The translations under genes and the position numbers were made by a program. The notes under the pieces were generated by a model. The model ran no database searches. It was not told the origin of the DNA and worked only from the letters and a program-made list of their open reading frames with translations. From positions 26,951,001-27,015,000 of the forward strand of contig NC_081820.1 in the NCBI RefSeq assembly GCF_030704535.1: a DNA stretch of 64,000 nucleotides, written 5' to 3'. This document shows, in pieces, positions 48,921 through 59,495 of this stretch; positions within the stretch are counted from its first letter, which is position 1, and each line of letters begins with the position of its first letter. This stretch comes from Vitis vinifera (Eukaryota; Streptophyta; Magnoliopsida; Vitales; Vitaceae).

Positions 48921-51900
48921 AAAAAAAATGATTGATTTTATTATAAAATATAATTAAAATTAGTTTAAAACTTACATATTTTTAAATGTATTGGAACCAA
49001 ATAAAAAATTTATTGAGAACACTCCTGTCCTTCTCAAGAGTAACAGCAAAGTGGCTTGTTCGTGGGCGGGCCTGATCAAATCCAGATCAAAGATTCATGC
49101 AACCAGTGAAAGAAAAGAACAGGCCTCAACGCATGAGAAAAAAGATAGGAGACAACCTCATTTTCACACTATTCTGGATAAGGGTCCTTTGAAGATACGA
49201 CAACTTCACCTCATAGCAGAATTTGGAATATGCTTTTCGAAAAGAACAAACACACTTTACTGACTGAAGTTGTTGGTTCTCCGCAGCCTTCACCATGCAT
49301 TTACTTTACTCTCCCTGGACGCCACTGTGATCCTCTTCCTTCCCTCTCCTGGTCTCACACCATAGCAGACTTGGGAATGTGTTCTTTTGAAAGCAACTCG
49401 AACCCCTTTATAGGTCTTGTTTGATAATTGCTTTTTTAAAACAATTTTTTATTTTTTTTTAAAAAAAGAGAGAGGAAGACACATTCTAATTTCAATCAAA
49501 AGATAAAAACTAGTTTTTATATTCTTAAAAGTATAAACCAAGAAAACATTTTTTAGTTATTTTTATTTTAAAAAAATAATTATATAGAATTATTAAAAAG
49601 AAAGCGCTACATAAAAAATATTTAAAAATATAGAAAACAAGTTACAAAACCTTTTTGTTTTCAGAGACATTTATTCTGCAAAACATGAAAGAACAATTTT
49701 TAGTAACGATTTATAAAAACTATTTTCAAAAACACTTTTTAAATGAAATCTATTGTTTTTTTTTTTATAATAAGAATAGAAATGTAAAATTTATTGATAT
49801 ACGAACCAAATCTTGTTCTTACTCAAATTATGATTCACCCTATTTTCATCTTATTTTCATTTTTATTCCTACATACCAATATATATATTTCCTTAGGGCA
49901 TTCTCATGCAATGTGGAAGCATGCTTAACATGTTGTCGCCATCATTTGGAAGGTAGAAAACCGAATTGATTGTGCTTTTCTGCATGGTTAAGAGCATGAT
50001 TTAGCTTTAATCCCCTGCAAGGTAACACAGAATGTGAAGCTCCTACCACTCTTGGGCAAAAATGAGCATGTTTTCTTGTGTCGTCACCATCTCTTTGAAG
50101 AGAGAGCTTGGATTTGGACCCCATATCATGTCCCTTTGAATCCCTTTTTCCATGATTGTGGTAGGTCATGAGAAAAGCTCTCAACTTTAGGGCATGCTCT
50201 ATGCAAAGGACCATGACTCATGGTCGGATGGACCCCCCCACACTCATAGAAGATTTCAATGCTAGCAGTCCATGTGGGTTTTATTTTATTTTATTTTTAA
50301 AATTTTTAATGTTATTATTATATGTTGCAACTTGTAGTAGAAGACTAGAAATGTTCATTTGTGTGATTTCTTGAGAGTAGCATGTGGGTTAGATGCATGA
50401 AATTTGTACATCTATGTGTGTGCAACCCTTTTTTATTTGATTTTTCTTGGACTTAGTTTAAAATTTTGTGAAACCCATCTTCACTACTATTTAGGAAAAT
50501 TTTGATTGCTCTCACTTTCATGGCTCATTGGGTTGATTATCTTGTGGGTTTTCACATTTATGAGCTTACCAAACATTAAACCATTTGGCTTAAACTTAAT
50601 GTAGTGGTGCTCACACGGTGTTCTAACCAACCTAGTTTAATTAATACCACCAAAACCGTGTCGGAAATGCCCTGCTAAAGAGAAATGTGAAGGTTTGTTT
50701 GATGATGTTTTTAAAAATAGTTTTAAAAAAAGTTTTGAAGTATCGCTTTTAGAAATAAATTTTAATTGGGTTTAATAGCAATCAAATATGAAAATTAGGA
50801 CTTCATTTGATAACTGTTTTTAAAAATAGTTTTTTATTTTATAAAAAAAAAAACACATTTCATAATTAAAAAATTATTTTTTATAAAAAAAAGTATATTC
50901 AAAATAATATATTTTAATTATTTTCACTTGTTTTATAAAAATTATTTATAAATATAAAAAATGATTAAAAATAATATACTAAATATAAAATTTGTTTTTA
51001 AAATATAAACATTAAAAACATTTTAGGTTCTCAAACAAATTTTTAATTTACAAAGTATTATATAATAATTTTAAAAAATTACTCTCATAAACTGTTTCTA
51101 AAATATTTAAAAAACATTTACCAAATATATTCTAATTTTTTTATAATACGTATTCATGTACAATCCAAAAATTTTAAAATATTTTCTATATTTTTAAATG
51201 TATTCAATAATGATAATATTTTAGAAATATAAAAAAAAATTCAAAGAAAAAAACTTATTTTTAGAATAAATTCTTAAAAAAATAGTTTCATTTTCAAAAA
51301 ATAAAAAAATCAAGAAACAATTTTAAACAAGGTGTTGATAACCAAAACAAAAGTTTAATAAATACAGCCAAAACCCGTGTCGATGATTCATTATTAAAGA
51401 AAGATTTAGCAAGCCTAACAAGATGCTTTCATGATAATCTTCTTGTTTATTTATTTATTCAGCCTGAAATGGCCTAATCCCACATTCCCACCCTCGTGGC
51501 TCGGGAAGTCAAACACCTTAACCCTGTTTGGCAAAACAAGAATAAAGCCCACCCATCTCAACCTCTGCCCTTTTCGTCAAGGGGCCACTGGGGCTTTTCC
51601 TCTCTCTTTCTTTTTTTTTTTCTTTTTTATTTATTTATTTATTTATTATTTTTTTTGGGGTGGGGTTTCGTCACCTTTTGTGACTCTTCTTTTTCTTTGT
51701 GGCGTCCTGCGCCTGTCTTTGTTGACCCATGAAATTGCAAAATTTCCCTCTTTCGAGGGGGCTGTGATGATAGAAATCCTAAAGTTTGAATGCGTGGGAG
51801 CACTCGCCTTCACATTTGCCGCTTTTGTTGCGTTTTCATTTGTGTGATGCTGCGTTTTCTAAACGGTGGCTTCTTATTTGTCATCCTTGAAATAACTTAA

Positions 51901-53480
51901 CCTAAACTGTTTTTAAAACCAGTGATAAAAAATAATTTTTAAAAACAGTTTTTTTTTTAATGCTTTTCAAAATAAATATTTCTTTGAGAATTTAAGAACT
52001 TTGGTAATTATTTTTCAAAAATTGTTTTTAAAAATTATTTTTTAATGTTTTATAAAATAAAAATTTGTTTTGGAGTCTGAAATGTTTTAAATCTGTTTTT
52101 TTATGTTCTTAAATATATTTAAAAAATAATTTTTATATTTAATATTTTATTTTTAATTATTATTATATAATTATTTTTTTAAATAAACAACTTAAAAATA
52201 TTCTCTAAAACTACCATGTTTTTTGTTTTTAAAAACATAAAACTATTTTATATTTTTGGATTATCAAATATGTTTTCTTATAATTTTTTTTAAATAACAA
52301 AAAAATGTTTTAAAAAACGGTTACCAAATATGACATTTTTTTAGTATATTTTCTATGTTTTAAAAATAAATTTTATATTTATTGATTATTTTTAATCATT
52401 TTTCATATTTGTATCCTTAGTTTTTACAATAATATTTAAAAAGCAAGTTAAAATAACTAAAAATAGTTAAAAGATATTATCTGATTTTTTTTTTTATTTT
52501 AAAAAGAAGATAAAACTATTTTTGAAAATAGTAACCAAACAAAATATACGGCTTTGTTTGGATTTAATTTTTACATTATTATCTTTATAATGTAAGTAAA
52601 TATTTTTACGGTTCTTAAATCATTAATTTAAATTACAAACAAAATACAACATTGAGAAAGAATCAAGATTTTTTGAAGTTCTTCAAAAAAGAGGTCTTTA
52701 TGACACTGTTTCAAGACATGTGCCAAATCCATCTTTATAAGAGAATCCTTGAGCTAGACTTAATTCATCAAATTCCCCTTCATTTATAGGAATTTATTTT
52801 CATAATAATTTCCCTTCTAGAAATTTATTTCACATGTCGTTATTTACTATCTGTCAAATTTTATCATAATTTGTACCTTCTCTACTAGATTTAAATTATC
52901 TTCCAATTTCCTAAAATTTTAAAATATTTTTAATTTTTACATAAATATCTATTATTGTTTGTGAACACTCATGACCATAAATTTTGATTTTTTATTTATA
53001 AAACTATAGGTTATGATTAGTTCTTGGAAAACTCGAGACGAGACAGAAAGAAATAGAGAAGAAAAATAAAAGAAAAAAAATGAAATGAAAAAGTAAATAA
53101 ATTTATTTTATTTTATTATATAAATATTAAATATTTTGAATGAATATAAAATTTTAATTAATTTTGAAAATATAAAGAGAAAATTTTGATTTAATTAATT
53201 TTATTTTTTAAAATAATATCTGAATTAAAAATAATTAGATTTTTTAATTTTTATTTAAAATATAAATATTGCATTGGGTTTTTATATTGATTTTCATTTA
53301 TATTTATATTTGGATTTCAGACAAATTCTTCAAGAAGCTACGATTGGAGGGAATAAAAACGACGTCGTTGCAGAGCATTGACGAAGCGCGATCTCCTCAA
53401 AAGGAAAAGCGTTCATAATTCATAAAGCCAAAGGGAGTAGATATGCTCGGAGGATTCTTTCAAGTCTTCACTTCAGTCGT
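48921..53480. other. Long intergenic stretch, AT-rich, no gene supported
   Basis: The stretches 48990-49410, 49900-50400 and 51400-51850 have a more balanced composition and some open frames, but no domain, start context or splice pattern that persuades me. The blocks 49412-49760, 50690-51140 and 51890-52560 are AT-rich and packed with GTTTTTAAAAACAGTT / AACCAAACA-type motifs, like 10385-11380, and are probably MITEs. At 52990-53260 there is a half-copy of the TTATGATTAGTTCTTGGAAA family. Confidence 0.4.
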
Positions 53481-53589
53481 TTCTTTCTCTCACTAGAGTC
53501 TAGAGAGAGAAAAACGCAAAGAGGAGAGAGAAAGCGAGAGGCAACACCAAAAGTTAAAGGCAGTTGAGGGGGGAAGGTTTCAGTTGGTA

Positions 53590-53766
53590 ATGCTGCAGAA
53601 TCCTCTGAAGGGCAATTCGGTCATTTCTATGCTCATCTCCGGCACTTCCGGCGGAGGACTCTGGTCATCGGCGACGGCGACTTCCAATGCTGGATTAGCC
53701 ATCGCCGTCACGGCCTTCGCCGGACTCGCCTTGATCGCTGCCGCTGTCTGTTTCGCTAGTAGGTAA
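53590..53766 (+). CDS. Possible upstream ORF (58 aa membrane peptide) or alternative first exon of the RabGAP gene
   Basis: The frame opens MLQNPLKGNSVISMLISG, carries a Gly/Ser/Thr linker and ends in one strongly hydrophobic Ala-rich stretch (about residues 34-56) before a stop. Upstream is a GA-rich leader-like stretch (53490-53580) typical of plant 5' UTRs. Near its end, AG|GTAAAC at 53762/53763 is a plausible splice donor in the same phase as the main first exon. Two readings are possible: a uORF 105 bp upstream of the main ATG, or an alternative first exon that would add a membrane anchor to the RabGAP. I do not recognise the peptide and cannot choose between them. Confidence 0.4.
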   Translation: MLQNPLKGNSVISMLISGTSGGGLWSSATATSNAGLAIAVTAFAGLALIAAAVCFASR

Positions 53767-53871
53767 ACAAGATAAATCACCATCAACAACACCGTCTATA
53801 GCCTCTGAAAACCCTAGAAATCACATGTATATGTATATATTTCTATATATATACACATACTTGTTCAATAG

Positions 53872-55574
53872 ATGAGAGCCCTAAGACGAACTCACACTTC
53901 GTCATCGTCTTCAAATTCTTCTTCACCGTCTTCGTCTTCGTCGTCGTCATCATCGTGGATTCATTTGCGATCGGTTCTATTCGTAGTTGCTTCTTCCTCA
54001 CCAGCTTATTCTTGTTCCCCCGATCGGTGAGTTTCTCTCTCTTCTTCAGCTGCTTCACTGTTTGTCAGTATCTAGGTTTTTTTTATTCATTTTGGTCAAG
54101 GTCTGGTAATTGTTCTTTGCTCGCTTCAGATCTCGATCTCAGAGTTTTTGTTTTTGTCTCCAGTTTTTAGCTCAATTCACTTGCTCTTTGTAGTTTCGCT
54201 TCCATTTCTATAGTTGAGTCCTTCGCTCTCATTTTTGGTTCGTACTGATGCTGATTTTGTGTTCGTTTTCGAGTTAGACCTTTTCATTTGCATCTTGATC
54301 CTGCTTTGTGATAGTGAATTTTGTTGGATTTGGAGTGGATTTCTTTTTCCTTGTTAGGTTTGGGAAAGTAGATGAATTGAATGTTTTGATGGATGAATAT
54401 CTGTGACTGTTGTTTTGGATTTTCCTTTACTGTAAATAAGTAATACATTCTGATTTTGAAGTTTGAACCAAATTGCGTATGATGTGTCAGCTTTCAGTTT
54501 GTGGTGACACATGAGGAAAATGAAATAGCTTATTAGGTTTAATATTGAATAGTCTAAAGCCATGTTTCCCTTTTCTTACTCTCAGTTTGCTTCCCTGGAC
54601 AAATGAGATAAATGAAAAGCAATTACCTTAAAATGCTTCCTCTGTTAAGCATTTTCCTATCCTTCCCTTCATTTCTCCTGAAGAACAAATGAGAACTTAC
54701 TCAGTACTAGCGGAGAAGGATTGTTGACCATTAAGGTGCTTCTCTGCTAAATAGGTCTTTTATTATAGGTTAGTATATATGTATATATATATATATATTC
54801 TCTTGATAGGGAACCAAGAATATATTAAGACACCAAACAGAAAGAGGGGGGCGCATCTGAAGTATACAGGAGGAGGTATACAAAGATGTCAAAAAAACGG
54901 AAACACCTAAAAGGAGCATACCAAACACCCTCTCACTAGGTTAGTAAAAATATATATATCGAAAAAAAGCCACCTCACCGAAAGCCTCTGATATGTTGTT
55001 GATCATAAATATCTGCGTTCATTTGATTTCCGGTGACTTCTGAACCAGTATTAAATATATTGCTGTCTGACAAAAATACCTTCACTGCATGACACCCAAT
55101 GTGGGTTTTTCTGCCTGGCACTTCTGTTTCTTTTGGGTTTAGAACTTTAAGTTAGAAGCCTTTAGAGCTCTACCAATTCAGTTTTTTGTACTTATTATTT
55201 TTTCTGATAATTTTCCGTATCCTCAAAATTTGTAGGGCACCTGATAAATCAGAACTTGATTGTCAGCTCATTTTATGTTTGTTGCCTGGAGATATCTCAA
55301 ATTGGTTAATGTAATTTTTAACATGTTCTGTGGGCAACTCATGTTATATCTCTTTTAAAATATCATTTTGTCATAATGGGAATGCTTTTTACAAAAGCTT
55401 GAGTACATATATTGCTCAACAATTAGGTTGTTTTTGCTGGCTAGTTTTCAATATCTTTCCTAAGTGACTTACTCACCAAAAAAGAAAAAAAATCTTTCCT
55501 AAGTAACATCTTTATGATCTAATTTAGACTAACTTATCATGGTCACTTGTCACATATTTATTTTTCTTGGATAA

Positions 55575-55605
<31 letters not shown>

Positions 55606-58600
55606 GGAAACAAACAAATCACATGTGGTTGACCTATTTGTCTGTATTGTTGCATCGTGAACTGATACTTTTTGAGTTTTTGGCAGCTTGCATTACAGCA
55701 ATTTTGGCTCTTATTCGTTGTGATAATTAATTATCATGATCCTTTGATTTTCAGTGGGCGTCTCAAATCACCATGGTCTCGCAAGAAAAAGAAACACGCA
55801 CTTTCACCTCGCCAATGGAGAAATATGCTCACTCCTGATGGGAAACTCCGTGATGGTGGAGTTAAGTTAGTGAAGAAAGTTCGCAGTGGAGTGAGTTATA
55901 TTTGCAATTGATCTATATGATTGCTCCATTCAGAAGTTTTAGAATTGCATCGTCTCATGTTTCCTTCTCTTTGTTTTATGTATAATTTTGCCACTGTTAT
56001 TGGAGAATCTCTCTCAGTCTCTCTATCCCTCTCTCATTATTTATTTAGTTATTTTTTAATGAAGGGTGTTGATCCAAGTATCAGAGCAGAAGTTTGGCCG
56101 TTCCTGCTAGGAGTGTAAGTATTTTGATTCTCTTATATCATTGCTCATTACTTTGTATGTTTGAGATACACTTTCTTTTTCATTGGATAGAATATCTTTG
56201 GATGGACCTTCTGATCTGTTTTCTAATATTTCACCATTTGATATTTCTCATGGACTGAAGTTGGGTGCTTTGGTGTTTTCACAATCCTGTGAGGGAATTT
56301 GGATAATCTGTTCCTCCCAAAGTCCAGATGATTGATGGACTCATCCCTGTAGAATTATCAACCTTTCATAATTGAAATTTAAGTAAGCTCATCCTAGTGT
56401 GTAGCTGCAAGGAACCACAAGTCTCAAGTTTGAGTCTCCCCAATATTTAAGTGGTTTAGGGTAGAGGGGCAGACTCATATCTTATGGGAGTGTTTCTAGC
56501 AGTTAGAATAAATGTCTTGCTATTGGGATAGATTCCGTTCTTAAGAAAGAAGATTTCCTGTATGTCATGATATAGCTCTTCCAAGTAGTACATTGTTCAT
56601 TCTTGATGAGATACCCCTTTTGGTTTGATAGGCAATCCCTTTTTGCCTGAGTGGGATTAGAAACTGGTGATTATTTATTCTTGTTAGTTAAAATTTTGCT
56701 GAGGCTATGTTTTTCCCCATATAATATTTTATGACAAGAAACATATCCTATTGTTTAATGTAGCCTCAAAAGCTCCATAAATGTGAAAAAATTGCTCCTT
56801 TGTATGGAGATGTGTACAAAATAATGGTTACCACTCAGGTGCTGAGTTGCATCTTGCCAAAGATCAACCTAAGTTTAGGTTGGGTAGATGTTTGATAACT
56901 CAAAATCCAATCTAGCCAATGGAAAACACAGGCCAACCTGACCCTTTCAAGGCCACTCAAGGATCAGGTTGGCTGGCCTGATCCTGACTAAGTCTATTGA
57001 TGTTGAATTCAGCATGAAATAACATCTCACTTTATGCTGATGGAAAATGACTTCATATCCATGTTTACATATGTATATGTATTAGCATGTTGGATGCACT
57101 GTGTCATGCGTTTTTGTGTTTGCGTGTAATTCAAATCACCATCTGCAACCGGACCTGTGAATCCCGTGGTGGTGCTATTGGTCATTTTCCATGATTTCTT
57201 CTGTTCTATTAGTGCCTATTCCTCCAATTTTGGCCAACATTTGTGCGGATGTCCACAAAATTCGGAATATAATGTATAATAGAGATGCCAAGAGCATTTG
57301 CTTGCTAAATGGCATTGACATGCCTTTACCTTGTTACAATCAGATAAGCCTTGACCTTGTTGATACATTTACCTCTTATCTAATTCGCTCACCCATTAAA
57401 CTATTATTCAAAGCCCCAAATATTTTCTTGAATTGAGCTTTGACCATCTCATCTGAAAACCAATTAGTGTCCAATGAGGGTAGGCTAAAACTTTTATGGC
57501 ATTCGACCACCATCATTTGGGCGATTCATTCATTGGTCTTAAGAGTGGCATTGCTGCACTCCAACAATCCTTGCCCCAACATGACGCTCTTATGGCTCGA
57601 ACCCATGACTCTGATTTTGATACTAATTCTTAGATCGGGCTTTGACCATCTCATCCGAAAACCATTTGGTGTCTAGTGAGGGTAGACTAAGCCTTTTATG
57701 GCAGTCAACCACCATCATTTGGATAATCCATCCATTGGGCTTAAAAGAGACACTATTGGATCCCAACATATTTGATTATTTATCTAATTTAATTAGTTAT
57801 ATTTGAAAAAAAAAAAGTAAATAATAATGGTTCCTTATTATCTAGAAAAGAACGACAGTTCTCTTTTTTATCATTTCTTTCTGTGGTAAGATGCTCTATG
57901 GGACAATCCTCTATGTTTGTATTGCCCCCATTTTGAATTAATTGGTAAGTTTATAAAGCTTCTCTGCAGTGACTTGAGTTGCTTTTTTTTTTTTTTCTTT
58001 CCTTTTTTGTTTCTTCAACAGCTATGACTTGAACAGTTCCAAAGAAGAAAGAGACATTGTGAAAACTCAAAATAGGTACTTTTCATCTGGTTCATATCTG
58101 ATTCCTCCCTACTGAAGTGTATTTTCCCTTATAGTCATTTGATACAAAGGAGAAGATGATTGTGTTTTTTTCACTCTCATCCTGAACTCTTGTTTCTATG
58201 TTATTGTATTTAACACCATGATTATATTTGTATTGATCTATGGTTGCAGAAAGGAATATGAGAAACTTAGGAGAGAGTGTCGGCGACTGCTAAAACACAG
58301 TGGTGAGAGCTATAAATTGAAGGAAAGTGGTGGAACCTGTGGCAATGGTGAGAATGGGAGTTTTATTCATGACACAGATTCTCCTGACTCTGAAGATGTG
58401 GTTAGTGCAAGGGAGTCCCTTTCTAGTGAGGAAAGGAGCCCAGATGGCGAGTACTCAGACCACCCTTCCAGTACATTGCTGGAAGGAGAGGATGTTTCAA
58501 GACGAATCACATGTGCAAGTTCCTCTGTACTCAACTCGGAGTCATCTGACTCGGACTCTTCTGAAGACCCTGATGTGAGTCAAACTTTCCCCTGCATGGA

Positions 58601-59495
58601 AAGCAGGGAAGAGGATGACCCAGACATGCCTACTGGGGAGGATTCTTCTCCTTCCAAAACAGAAGTACATTCGAAAATCCGTACTGCCGAGGATTTTGCC
58701 ACATGGCAGCGGATCATCCGTGTTGATGCAGTGCGTGCCAATTCAGAGTGGATCCCATACTCACCAGCTCAGGCTGCAGTATCGGAAGGCAGAGCACGCT
58801 GTTCTGCAGAGGCTGTTGGGTTGAAGGATTATGATCACCTTGAGCCCTCCAGGATATTCCATGCTGCTCGTCTTGTTGCCATTCTTGAAGCCTATGCACT
58901 TTATGACCCTGAAATTGGCTACTGCCAGGGCATGAGTGATCTACTTTCTCCAATTATTTCTGTGATACTGGAGGACCACGAGGCTTTCTGGTGTTTTGTG
59001 GGTTTCATGAGAAAGGCCCGACACAATTTTAGACTCGATGAGATAGGCATCCGAAGGCAACTCAACACAGTCTCCAAAATCATCAAAAGCAAGGACTCCC
59101 ACCTCTATAGACACTTAGAAAAGCTCCAAGCCGAGGACTGCTTTTTTGTCTATAGGATGGTGGTGGTACTCTTCAGGAGGGAATTATCCTTCGAGCAGAC
59201 AGTCTGCCTGTGGGAGGTAATGTGGGCAGATCAGGCAGCCGTTAGGGCTGGGATCGGAAAGTCTGCATGGAGTAGAATAAGGCAGCGGGCACCACCAACT
59301 GATGACCTGTTGCTTTATGCTATTGCAGCCTCAGTTCTCCAGAAGAGAAAACTGATTATAGAGAAGTATAGTAGCATGGATGAGATCATAAGGGAATGCA
59401 ACAGCATGGCTGGCCACCTTGATGTGTGGAAGCTCTTAAACGACGCCCATGACTTGGTAGTCAGTCTCCACGACAAGATAGAGACGCCCTTTTGA
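53872..59495 (+). CDS. TBC-domain Rab GTPase-activating protein (GYP-like), complete
   Basis: It is predicted to stimulate GTP hydrolysis on a Rab GTPase in vesicle traffic. Exons: 53872-54026, 55755-55890, 56065-56114, 58022-58075, 58250-59495. All are GT-AG and in phase, giving 546 residues. A Ser-rich N-terminus (MRALRRTHTSSSSS...) leads into GRLKSPWSRKKKKHALSPRQW. The TBC start GVDPSIRAEVWPFLLGVYDL (98-117) is followed by an acidic Ser-rich insert of about 130 residues. Both catalytic fingers are intact: Arg294 in IIRVDAVR (the IxxDxxR motif) and Gln358 in YCQGMSDL. The large last exon encodes most of the GAP domain. The first exon is my choice because its end joins naturally to exon 2; an alternative starts at 53590. 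Introns hold a 29-G run, SINE-like sequence and an old TRIM. As I recall, the closest Arabidopsis relatives are At5g53570 and At5g24390. Confidence 0.9.
54785..54935. repeat. Unclassified repeat fragment in RabGAP intron 1
   Basis: A TA-rich microsatellite (54774-54798) is followed by TCTTGATAGGGAACCAAGAA and AGTATACAGGAGGAGGTATA. I associate this type of block with plant LINE/SINE tails, but cannot name the family. It has no coding potential. Confidence 0.3.
55576..55604 (+). repeat. Uninterrupted run of 29 G in RabGAP intron 1
   Basis: The run is preceded by TTGGATAAT and followed by CGGAAAC. It lies about 150 bp upstream of the exon 2 acceptor. Homopolymers of this kind can form G-quadruplexes and are unstable in replication and in sequencing, so the exact length is uncertain. 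Confidence 0.9.
56385..56545 (+). repeat. SINE-like repeat copy in RabGAP intron 3
   Basis: The order GTGTAGCTGCAAGGAACC, CAAGTTTGAGTCTCCCCAA (B-box-like), TATTTAAGTGGTTTAGGGTA and GAATAAATGTCTTGCTATTG matches the element at 44757-44930. A run of AAGAAAGAAG ends it. The ends are approximate. Confidence 0.6.
57429..57768 (-). mobile_element. Old TRIM-like element in RabGAP intron 3
   Basis: Two direct repeats of equal length (138 bp; 57429-57566 and 57631-57768) both contain CTTTGACCATCTCATC and CACCATCATTTGG and end CCAACA. They flank a 64-bp internal stretch. On the minus strand the sequence next to the right-hand repeat is a degraded primer-binding site of the tRNA-Met type. The repeats differ at roughly a fifth of positions, so the element is old, far older than the TRIM at 15339-16524. 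No target duplication is left that I can recognise. Confidence 0.65.

Noticed and set aside
48991-49424. Open frames of 90 and 64 codons
   Set aside because: No domain, no plausible promoter or splice structure, and they are surrounded by MITE debris.
49900-50400. Balanced-composition segment considered as a gene fragment
   Set aside because: Short frames on both strands, none with a motif or a splice pattern I could connect.
51431-51847. 138-codon open frame
   Set aside because: Driven by long T runs giving Phe/Leu-rich translation; no homology recognised.
55672-55911. 79-codon open frame spanning RabGAP exon 2 and its upstream intron
   Set aside because: It covers the acceptor at 55754/55755 and the donor at 55890/55891. 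The in-frame part is exon 2 and the rest is intron.
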